From Helicobacteraceae bacterium (GTDB taxonomy: Bacteria; Campylobacterota; Campylobacteria; Campylobacterales; Sulfurimonadaceae): a DNA stretch of 64,000 bases. A model generated the notes under the pieces. It was not told the DNA's origin. It was given only the letters and a program-made list of their open reading frames with translations, and did not search any database. The stretch lies in the NCBI GenBank assembly GCA_013138865.1, contig WTBY01000003.1, positions 23,649 through 87,648 of the forward strand, given 5' to 3'. Both the position numbers and the translations under genes were made by a program. Below, one piece after another: positions 17,349-25,875 of the stretch (the first letter of the stretch is position 1; every line of letters starts with the position of its first letter).

Positions 17349-18638
17349 CTAAGTATTCACTCTTATACAATCTCGTCCATCTTCTTTAGCTTTATATAGT
17401 GCAATATCTGCAAGTTCTATTATCTCTTCAATAGTTTCACTATCTGGGACAAGGGAAGTTACACCAAAACTCATGGTGATCTTACCTATTACATTCTCTT
17501 CATATACAAATTCACCATAATCAAGAAGTTTTTTTTGTATATTTTTACATATTTTTACACTATCTTCTAGTGTTGTATCATGAAATAACAACACGAACTC
17601 TTCTCCACCATATCTAGCTATAAAGTCAATATCTCTTTTTACTACACTCTTTAAAATTTTTGCAAGTTCTTGTAAAACGAAGTCGCCACTTATATGTCCG
17701 TGGTTATCATTAACCAGTTTAAAATGGTCTATATCACACATAACTAAAGAAAATAGACTCTTTTGACGTTTTGCAAAGCTTAGACTTTTGTGAGTGTAAG
17801 ACTCCAAGTGTCTTCTGTTTGGAAGTTGTGTAAGAGGATCGTTTAAAGCTAAATGTTCTAACTTCTTATTCGCCTCTTCTAACTCCTGTGTTCTCTCTTT
17901 TACTTTCTCTTCAAGCGAAATATTGACCTCTTTTAGCAGTTGCGTATAGTTTCCTATTTTGATCGACATAGAGAGTATGGCGTTGTGTATTATTCCAACT
18001 TCATCTTTACGAGTAGTTGGTGCTAAGTTAAGTCTATTCTCACTTGGATCGTAGTTTAAAACGCTATCACTTAAAGTTGCTAAATATTTAAACTCTTTTT
18101 TTAATATATAGATAAATATTGAGAGTAAAGTAACAATAAGCATTATCATAAATATAGTACTAAATATATTTTTTCGTATCATTTTGGAATACTCTTGTGA
18201 GTCAAAGTGAATATCGATCTGACCTAGTCTCTCCTGAGTAACAGTGTCAAAAAGCTCTTTTTTTGCATAGTTAGTCATATAATGTATGTGTTCACCCATC
18301 TCTTTACTAGAACTGCTGTAAATAATTTTGTCTTGAGCAGAGGTAACTACTAGAAGTTTTACATTGCTATTTTGTTCTGCTATATGATCTAAATAATCTC
18401 TATTCGATTTATCTAAACCTAATGAAATATTTAGAGATATGATAGGAGCTATAGTATTTATTAGAAGTTCATGTTGTGCTTTTTTTGCCTTTTGAAACTC
18501 TGTTATAATATTTGTGTATAGTTGGTATCTATCTAAAGATATGACCAAAATAGTAAAAATTACAATACCTATAATAACTTTGGACTCTATAGTAATTGTT
18601 TCATTTATTTTTCTTATAAGAGCTAGTACTTGTCTCAT
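17349..18638 (-). CDS. Membrane diguanylate cyclase, YfiN-like, with periplasmic sensor and HAMP
   Basis: 429 residues: membrane helix (~20-38), periplasmic domain (~40-160) containing TIAPIISLNISLGLD, second helix (~165-187), HAMP-like linker and coiled coil (~190-265), GGDEF domain from LNDPLTQLPNRRHL. The catalytic GGEEF is intact and RDID five residues before it fits the I-site. The ATG overlaps the stop of the YfiR-like gene (ATGA), so the two are co-translated. In the Yfi system periplasmic YfiR represses the YfiN cyclase; that arrangement fits here. Its sensor resembles that of the divergent histidine kinase at 21464. Confidence 0.9.
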   Translation of the reverse strand: MRQVLALIRKINETITIESKVIIGIVIFTILVISLDRYQLYTNIITEFQKAKKAQHELLINTIAPIISLNISLGLDKSNRDYLDHIAEQNSNVKLLVVTSAQDKIIYSSSSKEMGEHIHYMTNYAKKELFDTVTQERLGQIDIHFDSQEYSKMIRKNIFSTIFMIMLIVTLLSIFIYILKKEFKYLATLSDSVLNYDPSENRLNLAPTTRKDEVGIIHNAILSMSIKIGNYTQLLKEVNISLEEKVKERTQELEEANKKLEHLALNDPLTQLPNRRHLESYTHKSLSFAKRQKSLFSLVMCDIDHFKLVNDNHGHISGDFVLQELAKILKSVVKRDIDFIARYGGEEFVLLFHDTTLEDSVKICKNIQKKLLDYGEFVYEENVIGKITMSFGVTSLVPDSETIEEIIELADIALYKAKEDGRDCIRVNT

Positions 18639-19192
18639 TGTACACCTTCTTGATATATTTTTGAAACTCTTAAAAGTATATTGTCAAACTCTATACCATT
18701 CTTCTGTAATGCTTTCATATTCAAATATGGCATAACTCTTCTACCTATAAATAGTGAAGTTTCAACTCCATATTCAAGCCATTTAGGGTCATAGGACATT
18801 GTTATAACCTTATAATTATTTAGACTTTTTATAGCATCGCTAAAACTTTTGTGATCGCTCGTAAACATAAAAGCTAGTTGAGTCTGTTTACATAATGTTA
18901 CATTAGTATAGTTGCTTTGTACAAACTCAATATTATACTTTTTTATACCCTTAGGATAGTGGGAGGTAACTTTTTCTATTAAAGTAAGAGCACTATTTTC
19001 ATCTATATCATCTCTTAAAATACATATTTGCAAGCTCTTATCTATCTTCTCTTTTTGAGAACTCATAAATATCAAACGAGGCAGTATCTTTGAGTATATT
19101 TCTAAAGTATCATCATCAATAGAGGATGCATGAAGTGAATTAACTTCAAATATTAACAGTAGTGCTAACAGAACTCTATTTAGATATTTCAT
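18635..19192 (-). CDS. YfiR-like periplasmic protein (DUF4154)
   Basis: 185 residues with signal peptide MKYLNRVLLALLLIFEVNSLHA. The mature part ends with MPYLNMKALQKNGIEFDNIL, closely matching the conserved C-terminal end of YfiR/DUF4154 proteins (hydrophobic, N, A, G, LLR, KIY). Two cysteines (in LQICIL and VTLCKQ) could form a disulfide; YfiR has two. YfiR binds the periplasmic face of the cyclase YfiN and keeps it off until redox or envelope stress. The gene sits between a TonB receptor (14 bp upstream) and the cyclase (4-bp overlap). Confidence 0.8.
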   Translation of the reverse strand: MKYLNRVLLALLLIFEVNSLHASSIDDDTLEIYSKILPRLIFMSSQKEKIDKSLQICILRDDIDENSALTLIEKVTSHYPKGIKKYNIEFVQSNYTNVTLCKQTQLAFMFTSDHKSFSDAIKSLNNYKVITMSYDPKWLEYGVETSLFIGRRVMPYLNMKALQKNGIEFDNILLRVSKIYQEGVQ

Positions 19193-19206
19193 AAATATTT
19201 AACCTT

Positions 19207-21333
19207 TCAAAACTTTTGCGTATAACTAAGCTGAAAATTTCTTCCTTCTCTTTGGTTTCCATTATCAGATGACCAGTAGTAGTAAGATGGGTTTCTAACA
19301 TCAGCACCAAAAAGATTTTTAACGCTTAGTCTCAACTCTGCTAAAGATGAAGTACGATAAGTGATCGTCTCATCAAAAATATGAACTGCTGGTGTTGTTG
19401 GACTATAACTATCATCATTTTTAACCCACTGAAGCTCAGTTGAAGTAGTTTCACTAAAGTAGCGCCAAGTTGTACCAAAAGATAGTTTTTTACTAGGAGA
19501 GTAGATATATATACCTTTTAGCATTACAGGTGATATATCTGGCATACTTTGATCTTTTGTAACTTCTCCATCTTCAGGCGGTATGGTATAAGTTGCATCT
19601 ATATAAGTTGCATTAAGGTATAGGTTATGATGAAGTTGTGTACGGTAGTTATACTCCAACTCAACACCTTTTGTAAACCTATCTTTATAGTTCCTATAAC
19701 CTGGATCGGTATTTGGATACTCTTCAAGGTCTATAATATTTTTTAGTTTTGTATAGTAAGCATTAAGTGAATATTTATGATTTTTAAGTGGTGCATAAAT
19801 TGCAACTGCTTCTATTGTCTCTGACTCTTCAGGCTTAAGGTTTCTATCACCTGCTCTAAAGTTAATGTGTCCATTAGCATAAGCTTCTGTAAAAGTGGGA
19901 ACTCTAAAAGCAGTTCCATAAAGTAGTTTAAATATGTTTTTTTGAGTTGCTCTATAAACAACACCTAAACTCTTACTCGGAACAAAGCCAAAGTCGGAAT
20001 AGTGATCACCTCTTAATCCAATGTGCAGGTCGGCTTTATCATTTAACTCTACAAGATCTTTAAAATTAATGTGAGAAATTGTACGGCTTGTGTCATTTGG
20101 CAAAAGCTTAGTAGTTGGGTTAGCCCAAAATGCTGACTCTTTTTCAGCTCTATATCTAAATTCATCATAATTAGATGAGCTTAAAATTGCACTTCTATTT
20201 GCTGTGATCGCATTTTCAACACTACTATAAAAATTATCACTAGTCACTACTGCTTGACGTATTCCTGCTCCAAATACTATAGTGTTAGAATAAACTTTTG
20301 GTAGAGCTAAAAGTGCTTCAACTTCGTAATTTTGCTCATCATTTTTCTCTTTATAATAGAAACCATCTTGCATATCTACACCAACTACTGCAAAACGATT
20401 AGCAATATCTGTAACTGAGTAAATATTTGCATGAACATCATTTTGTTTATATGAAAATTTTGCTTTTGTCTCTAGTCTCATATTATTAATTTTACTCGTA
20501 TAAGATAGTTGTGAAAATATATAGTTAGTAGCATGTGAACCATCTGTATCCCCAATAGGGTTTAATGTGTTCTCAAAACCATAGAAGTTACCTACATTAC
20601 TCTTTTTAATTCTTGTTAAAAACTCTAAGTTCTCTTTTTTTGCTTTGAAGCCAACGGAGAAGTCTTCCATAGCTTCGTCAGTATTGCCATTACGTGATTC
20701 AAAATAGAGAGACTTAGTGCTTTTTTGGTAGTAACCATCGCTAAATAGTTGCCAACCTCCTGCTTTAGCGTGAACATTTGCACCTACAGTCTGATAACCA
20801 TATGAGCCTACACCTAAATAGAGTTTATCCTCTTTTGAGTTATTACCTAGCTTTGTTATGATATTTATTGTTGCATAAATTGCACCATCACCATAAGTTG
20901 TTGATCCTGGTCCTCGCAGAACTTCTATTTTCTCAACAAGTTGTATAGGAAAGTCAAGGTAGAAGCTACTACTACCTGTAATTTCATTATTTATCGATAC
21001 TCCATCTATTAAGATTTTCATCTTATCTGATAAGTAAGCATTAGGGTTTTTAAGACCCCTAACTGTTGTCATTGTGTAACCCATAGGACTAAGTTGAGTT
21101 TGAAAACCAGGTAACATATCTAAAGCTTGAGTAATATTTTGTATACCAGCATCTTGAAGCATTTTACTATCTATAACGCTAACAACTGATGGCATATAGT
21201 CTACATTTATAGACTTTTTTGTTGCAATATCACTTACATTGTCAAGTAGCGATTCAAACTCACTACTCTGTTCGGCATATAAAAGTAAAGTAAGTGTAGT
21301 TGATAAAAATAGTGCGAAATTCACTCTTTTCAT
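19207..21333 (-). CDS. TonB-dependent outer-membrane receptor
   Basis: 708 residues. Signal peptide (MKRVNFALFLSTTLTLLLYA), a plug domain with VSVIDSKMLQDAGIQNITQALDMLPG, TTVRGLKNPNA and EKIEVLRGPGSTTYGDGAI, then a 22-strand-type barrel ending in an aromatic residue (QLSYTQKF). It imports a scarce ligand using TonB energy; the ligand (siderophore, vitamin or other) is not evident, and there is no transporter downstream. Instead, a YfiR-like protein and a cyclase follow, so it may act as a signal receptor. A dyad lies in its promoter region. No N-terminal signalling extension of the FecA type is present. Confidence 0.92.
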   Translation of the reverse strand: MKRVNFALFLSTTLTLLLYAEQSSEFESLLDNVSDIATKKSINVDYMPSVVSVIDSKMLQDAGIQNITQALDMLPGFQTQLSPMGYTMTTVRGLKNPNAYLSDKMKILIDGVSINNEITGSSSFYLDFPIQLVEKIEVLRGPGSTTYGDGAIYATINIITKLGNNSKEDKLYLGVGSYGYQTVGANVHAKAGGWQLFSDGYYQKSTKSLYFESRNGNTDEAMEDFSVGFKAKKENLEFLTRIKKSNVGNFYGFENTLNPIGDTDGSHATNYIFSQLSYTSKINNMRLETKAKFSYKQNDVHANIYSVTDIANRFAVVGVDMQDGFYYKEKNDEQNYEVEALLALPKVYSNTIVFGAGIRQAVVTSDNFYSSVENAITANRSAILSSSNYDEFRYRAEKESAFWANPTTKLLPNDTSRTISHINFKDLVELNDKADLHIGLRGDHYSDFGFVPSKSLGVVYRATQKNIFKLLYGTAFRVPTFTEAYANGHINFRAGDRNLKPEESETIEAVAIYAPLKNHKYSLNAYYTKLKNIIDLEEYPNTDPGYRNYKDRFTKGVELEYNYRTQLHHNLYLNATYIDATYTIPPEDGEVTKDQSMPDISPVMLKGIYIYSPSKKLSFGTTWRYFSETTSTELQWVKNDDSYSPTTPAVHIFDETITYRTSSLAELRLSVKNLFGADVRNPSYYYWSSDNGNQREGRNFQLSYTQKF

Positions 21334-21374
21334 ATTTTTCTCCTAGCTATATTATAAAGGTTAAATGTATTGAA

Positions 21375-21393
21375 ATGTAAAACATAATTACAT
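21375..21393. promoter_or_regulatory. Dyad between the TonB receptor and the divergent kinase gene
   Basis: ATGTAA at 21375 and TTACAT at 21388 with a 7-base spacer form a 19-bp palindrome in the 130-bp divergent region. It is positioned near the receptor's promoter. It is not a recognisable 19-bp Fur box, though an AT-rich variant cannot be excluded. A TATAAT at 21431 fits the kinase gene's -10. Confidence 0.4.
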
Positions 21394-21463
21394 AGGTTCA
21401 AGTATTTTACCTTTTATTACATTTATAAAGTATAATTACTCTAAATTAACCAATTGGAAATAT

Positions 21464-22837
21464 ATGGGTAGAAGAACACTTTTTAGTCGTATAATAGTTA
21501 GTAACTTTATTATTATGGCTATTTTTATACTCTCTTTTCTTTTACAAAACTACTTTACAGTTAAAGAACAAGTGCAAGCACTAGAGCAAAATACAATCGA
21601 ATCAATTGCCAAAACAATAGAGCCTGTAATAACACTAAACCTTTCTATTGGGTTAGATAACTATACTGAACTTATTGCTCATACACTAAAAGCTCATGAT
21701 ATTATTGAAAGAATTGAGTTAAGAGATGCTCAAAATAGAGTTATTTTTGAGTTAAATAAAGATAATAAAAAAGTCTTAAGTCCAGAACTTAAAAAACATA
21801 AACTTCAAATAAAAGATACTTTAGTCCAAAAAGTATTAGGTGAGCTTATATTTTTTCATAAAGATAGTTTAATAAATGAAGTTGTTATGAATAAGTACGT
21901 TCAATACCTTTTCGTAGTTTTTTTACTTTTTTTCATTGCTGTACTTTCACTAACTGTTGCAACTTACTTAAACTTATTACCACTAAAAAAGCTCACTAAA
22001 AAACTTGACTCCTACCACCCAAATGATAAGTTAGAACTTGAGCTAAAAGATGACAAAAGTGAAGTTTCAATAATTAACAATGTTATTAAAGGGATGTTAA
22101 ATAAAATTGATGAGCACACTAATAAAAAGCAAGCTTATGAGAAAAACTTAGCTCAACAAAATCGCCTTGCTTCCATGGGTGAAATGATAGCAAATATAGC
22201 ACATCAATGGCGCCAACCACTTATGAATATAAATGCTATTTTGATGAATATGGATAGATCAGTAGAGTTAGATAAAGCATCTAAAAAGTACCTAATAGAA
22301 AAAATAGACAACATAGTAGATATTACCTCGCATATGTCACAAACAATAGAGGACTTTAGCACATTTTTTAAACCAGATAAAAATAAAAATACTTTTAGTG
22401 TAGTAGAATCAATAGAAGACGCACTAATAATAGTAAATAGTAGATTAAAATATATAGATGTAAAATTAAAAAATGAGTGCTCCCCTTTAGTGTATGGCTT
22501 TAGAGGAGAGTTTATGCAAGTTATGATCTCCTTAATAAACAATGCAATCGATACACTTGAGGAGAAACAAATAGAGTCTAAAAAACTAAAAATAGAAGTT
22601 ACTCTTACAAGTAATGCAGTTGTGCTAAGTATCGAAGACAATGCAAAGGGTATAAAAAAAGAGGATATAGAGCATATTTTTGATCCTTACTATACAACTA
22701 AGCATAAATCCGGAGGAACCGGCTTAGGCTTATACATATCTAAGCTACTAATAGAAGAGAGCATGCATGGGCAACTATTAGTTGAAAATAGTAAAGAGGG
22801 TGCAAAATTTTCGATAATTTTAAAAGAAGGAGTATAA
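21464..22837 (+). CDS. Membrane sensor histidine kinase
   Basis: 457 residues: membrane helix (~12-32), periplasmic sensor (~35-145) with TIEPVITLNLSIGLD, second helix (~148-172), linker and coiled coil, phospho-His near 247 in NIAHQWRQPL, then an ATPase domain with NNAIDTL, DNAKGI and GTGLGLYISK. TTGGAAA precedes the ATG and TATAAT at 21431-21436 is a likely -10 box. The regulator gene follows after 2 bp. The sensor's TIxPxIxLNxSxGLD segment matches the diguanylate cyclase at 17349, implying that both read a related periplasmic cue. Confidence 0.92.
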   Translation: MGRRTLFSRIIVSNFIIMAIFILSFLLQNYFTVKEQVQALEQNTIESIAKTIEPVITLNLSIGLDNYTELIAHTLKAHDIIERIELRDAQNRVIFELNKDNKKVLSPELKKHKLQIKDTLVQKVLGELIFFHKDSLINEVVMNKYVQYLFVVFLLFFIAVLSLTVATYLNLLPLKKLTKKLDSYHPNDKLELELKDDKSEVSIINNVIKGMLNKIDEHTNKKQAYEKNLAQQNRLASMGEMIANIAHQWRQPLMNINAILMNMDRSVELDKASKKYLIEKIDNIVDITSHMSQTIEDFSTFFKPDKNKNTFSVVESIEDALIIVNSRLKYIDVKLKNECSPLVYGFRGEFMQVMISLINNAIDTLEEKQIESKKLKIEVTLTSNAVVLSIEDNAKGIKKEDIEHIFDPYYTTKHKSGGTGLGLYISKLLIEESMHGQLLVENSKEGAKFSIILKEGV

Positions 22838-22839
22838 AT

Positions 22840-23526
22840 ATGAGAACTATACTAAAAGAGTATAACATTCTTTACGCTGAGGATGAGCCAGAAGTACAAA
22901 AAAATATAGCTGAGTACCTCGAGACATATTTTAAAAATGTCTATTTAGCAGATGATGGACAAGAGGCTCAGTTACTCTATAATAAGCATAAACCAGAGGT
23001 AATTCTTTTAGACATTAGTCTGCCATTTTTAGATGGGCTAACCTTAGCTAAAAGAATTCGAGCAGAAGATGAAAATGTAAAAATATTAATGTTGAGTGCA
23101 CATACTGAACAAGATAAACTTTTAAAAGCTATAGAGTTAAAGTTAGTAAAATATTTAGTTAAACCTGTTAAACCATCAGAATTTAAAGATGCTCTTGATA
23201 AGTTAGCAAATGAAATAGTATCTTTTTCACCAACAAGTTTAAAGCTTGATAGTAACACTTACTGGATGAAAAAGGAGAGAGTCTTAAAATATAAAGACGA
23301 AGAGATAAGCTTAACACAAAAGGAGAAAAAGCTTTTAGAACTTTTAGTTGAACATAGAGGTAAATGTGTAACTCATGAAGACATTATGGCTATCGTATGG
23401 GAAGAGAACTTTGAAGAAGAGATCTCTAAAGCGTCAGTTAAAAGCCAAATGAACTATTTAAGAAAGAAACTACCTGAAAATGTTATAGAGAGTATATACT
23501 CAAAAGGTTATTCGCTAAGAGTTTAG
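22840..23526 (+). CDS. OmpR-type response regulator
   Basis: 228 residues: receiver with E14-D15 pocket, phospho-acceptor D58 in ILLDISLP, K in LVKPVK; winged-helix domain from ~135 to the end with LTQKEKKLLELL and SVKSQMNYLRKKLP. Cognate partner of the kinase just upstream (2-bp gap). Its 3' end overlaps, tail to tail, the last 12 bases of the hydrogenase protease gene on the other strand, so no dedicated terminator fits between them. Probable targets include the divergent TonB receptor operon; this is inference from position. Confidence 0.93.
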   Translation: MRTILKEYNILYAEDEPEVQKNIAEYLETYFKNVYLADDGQEAQLLYNKHKPEVILLDISLPFLDGLTLAKRIRAEDENVKILMLSAHTEQDKLLKAIELKLVKYLVKPVKPSEFKDALDKLANEIVSFSPTSLKLDSNTYWMKKERVLKYKDEEISLTQKEKKLLELLVEHRGKCVTHEDIMAIVWEENFEEEISKASVKSQMNYLRKKLPENVIESIYSKGYSLRV

Positions 23527-24036
23527 AGTTTTTATAACTTGTTGAAGTGAGTAGTTACCTGTTTTTCTCACTTCAATATTTAGCTTCTTTATATAGTCTA
23601 TAATTGTAGCTATATACAACTCAAAATATTGTTCTAACTTACTACTCAGACCTATCTGCATAGTTACTATGTCAGATGGAACTACTCCATAAACACTCAC
23701 CTCAGCACATTTGTCTAACAGTATTGAACTTTGTAGCATATCAACAACTTCAACTTCATGTGCAGTATTTTTATAGTTTGGTAGATCTAAGAGTTCACTT
23801 GAGGGGAGAGTATATATAGAGCCAACATCACTAGCAAGTGAGATAGTATCAAGGAGTAATACACTGTCATACTCTTCAAAATAGCGCATTAGCCCTATGC
23901 CTATTGTACCACCATCTAAAATATCAATAGCAGGCTCAAACGAATAATTTTTTTCTAAATAATGTGCAGCAAAAACACCAATACCATCATCACAAAATAG
24001 GATATTACCTATTCCAATAATTATATTTTTAGACAC
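23515..24036 (-). CDS. [NiFe]-hydrogenase maturation endopeptidase (HycI/HyaD family)
   Basis: 173 residues. GIGNILFCDDGIGV near the N-terminus, VLLLDTI near 60 and TAHEVEV near 90 carry the acidic, Asp and His nickel-binding positions of the family; the acidic residue is Asp, as in HycI, rather than the Glu of HyaD/HybD. The normal role is to clip the C-terminal peptide of a hydrogenase large subunit after Ni insertion. Last gene of the Ech operon (8-bp overlap with echF). Oddly, the operon's own large subunit has no C-terminal peptide to clip, so the substrate may be another hydrogenase or the protein may act in Ni handling. Confidence 0.87.
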   Translation of the reverse strand: MSKNIIIGIGNILFCDDGIGVFAAHYLEKNYSFEPAIDILDGGTIGIGLMRYFEEYDSVLLLDTISLASDVGSIYTLPSSELLDLPNYKNTAHEVEVVDMLQSSILLDKCAEVSVYGVVPSDIVTMQIGLSSKLEQYFELYIATIIDYIKKLNIEVRKTGNYSLQQVIKTLNS

Positions 24037-24427
24037 CCTTTTTCAACTGCTCTAATATAGTCCATTCACTATTTACCCTATCGCCCTTAACCCCAATTTG
24101 TGGTTTTTTATCACTTTGAGTAAGTGCTAGTTCAGCTTTTGGACAAGCGCGAATACATTCTGTACAGTAGATACATAGCCAAGGGTTATACTCATACTTT
24201 AGTGACTTTTTATTTTTATCATTAGGAACTGGATCTTCACAAGGAACAAAAAGAATTGCCCCAGGAGGACAAGCTTTTTCACATTTTAAACAGTATATAC
24301 ACTCATTTTCAGTGTACTCTATTAGACCTCTATAATTTTCAGTTCTCTCGATCGCATCTTGCGGGTATGTAGTAGTTTGAGGCTTTTTAAAAAGGTTAGT
24401 GAAGGCTTTTATGAACTGTGAACTCAT
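24029..24427 (-). CDS. echF: Ech hydrogenase polyferredoxin subunit F (NuoI-like)
   Basis: 132 residues with two 4Fe-4S motifs, CIYCLKCEKACPPGAI (~42-57) and CIYCTECIRACPKAE (~84-98), both with the full CxxCxxCxxxC(P) set. It relays electrons from a soluble donor, probably ferredoxin, to the small subunit on the cytoplasmic face. The N-terminal ~35 residues and last ~25 lack clusters. It is 6 bp downstream of the large-subunit stop and overlaps the protease gene by 8 bp, in the place expected for EchF. Confidence 0.9.
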   Translation of the reverse strand: MSSQFIKAFTNLFKKPQTTTYPQDAIERTENYRGLIEYTENECIYCLKCEKACPPGAILFVPCEDPVPNDKNKKSLKYEYNPWLCIYCTECIRACPKAELALTQSDKKPQIGVKGDRVNSEWTILEQLKKGV

Positions 24428-24433
24428 GCGACC

Positions 24434-25522
24434 CTACTTCGCCGTACAAGACATACAAGGATCAAAAGATGCCAAAATAGCTGGTGCATTTGCATACTCC
24501 TGCCCTTTAAAGATCTCTACAAAAGCTGGTATAGAAGCAAAAGTTGGTGTCTTAATACGAAGACGATCTAACATAGGTTTTGAGCTACCTTTAACATAGT
24601 ACATAAGCTCACCACGAGGAGCTTCTAGTCTAAAGAGTGCTTCACCATTTGGTTTACCTTTGAACTTTGTTTTGATCTCACCCTCAGGTATGCCACTAAC
24701 AATATTTTCACACATAGTTATAGAGTTTAAAATTTCATGTAGACGGACCATATTTCTAGCATATATATCGCCTCCACTACTTGTAACGATCTTAAAGCCA
24801 ATTTCACTATATGGCAGATCATTACTTTCCGATCGTACATCTGTAACAAGTCCAGCCGCGCGTGCGATCGGACCTAGTGCATTAAACTCTTGAGCTTCTT
24901 TAAGACTTAATGCACCTATACCTTTAAAGCGAAGAGAGAGAGTGTAGTTATTTTCAAACTCATTTATAAGATCTTCTATTTTTCCTCTTAACTCTTTGAG
25001 TGATACTTTTATGTCATCTTCAACACTCAAACTTATGTCTCTATTTACACCACCAATGTCAATATAGTCAAACTGAACACGATTACCACTTATCTTCTCT
25101 TGCAGGTTCATAATAGGTTCGCGATCACCCATGATCTGCATAAAGAGAGCTTCATAACCTGCATTTTCACTTACATGAGAAAGACATAACATATGTGAGT
25201 GTATACGATCAAGTTCAACCATAAGAACTCTCAAATACTTAGCTTTCATACTTACTTCACCCTCTAGAAGTGACTCTGCTGACATAGTGTAAGTGAGAGA
25301 GTGTGTGATCGCACATAGTCCACAAACACGAGCAACAACATAAGCTATTTTGTCATACTTGAACTTTGTAGTACAAGCGCGCTCTATTCCTCTGTGAACA
25401 AAGCCGACGTCACTATCAACATCTATAATTTTCTCATTTTCACAACTAAACTTAAACTTTACAGGCTCTAAAAGTGAAATATGTTGCGATCCTAGTGGTA
25501 TCTGAACTATTTTTTTACTCAT
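24434..25522 (-). CDS. echE: Ech hydrogenase large catalytic subunit E (NuoD-like)
   Basis: About 362 residues. Ni-binding motifs RVCGLCAITHS (~70) and DPCMSCTAK at the extreme C-terminus mark a group 4 [NiFe] hydrogenase. The start at 25522 is preferred: its ATG overlaps the upstream stop (ATGA) and GGAGG lies nine bases before it; a TTG three codons earlier touches that site. The protein ends three residues after the last Ni-ligand Cys, exactly where maturation proteases normally cut, with Lys in place of the usual His or Arg, so it is made without a C-terminal peptide. It reduces protons or oxidises H2, coupled to ion movement by EchA/EchB. Confidence 0.93.
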   Translation of the reverse strand: MSKKIVQIPLGSQHISLLEPVKFKFSCENEKIIDVDSDVGFVHRGIERACTTKFKYDKIAYVVARVCGLCAITHSLTYTMSAESLLEGEVSMKAKYLRVLMVELDRIHSHMLCLSHVSENAGYEALFMQIMGDREPIMNLQEKISGNRVQFDYIDIGGVNRDISLSVEDDIKVSLKELRGKIEDLINEFENNYTLSLRFKGIGALSLKEAQEFNALGPIARAAGLVTDVRSESNDLPYSEIGFKIVTSSGGDIYARNMVRLHEILNSITMCENIVSGIPEGEIKTKFKGKPNGEALFRLEAPRGELMYYVKGSSKPMLDRLRIKTPTFASIPAFVEIFKGQEYANAPAILASFDPCMSCTAK

Positions 25523-25875
25523 AATGTACAACCTCCACTAAGTGGTTTTTGTAGTGAGTCTTCATCTAAATATAGCCCTTTTGCACTATTTTGAACCTCT
25601 ATTCCAAACATATCAACAACCTCTCGTTGAGACATAATAGCCGATGGTATTACTTCTACGATCGAGGGTACAACATCTTCTTGATCAACTACTACATAAA
25701 AGACAGTGTTGTCATTTAGTTTCATATAGTCCGCAAAGATCCACTGAATTTCAGTTTTAGTTTCATCTATTGCAACGCCGTTGAGCGTTAAAAAGTGCGT
25801 TGTAGTTGGATCATAAAACTTTGTTATTTTTTCTACTACATTTTGCAAGGTTACTTCAATTTTGTTAATTTTCAT
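25519..25875 (-). CDS. echD: Ech hydrogenase subunit D (NuoC-like)
   Basis: About 118 residues, the short NuoC-like subunit that joins large and small subunits; it carries SQREVVDMFGIEV, matching the conserved (R)E(V)xDMFGI motif of the NuoC 30-kDa family, and no cofactor ligands. Two starts are possible: ATG at 25875, overlapping the echC stop, and ATG at 25896 inside a 24-bp tandem duplication. The duplication copied the whole initiation region, so neither can be excluded; the inner one matches the family N-terminus better. Overlaps echE by 4 bp. Confidence 0.82.
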   Translation of the reverse strand: MKINKIEVTLQNVVEKITKFYDPTTTHFLTLNGVAIDETKTEIQWIFADYMKLNDNTVFYVVVDQEDVVPSIVEVIPSAIMSQREVVDMFGIEVQNSAKGLYLDEDSLQKPLSGGCTL

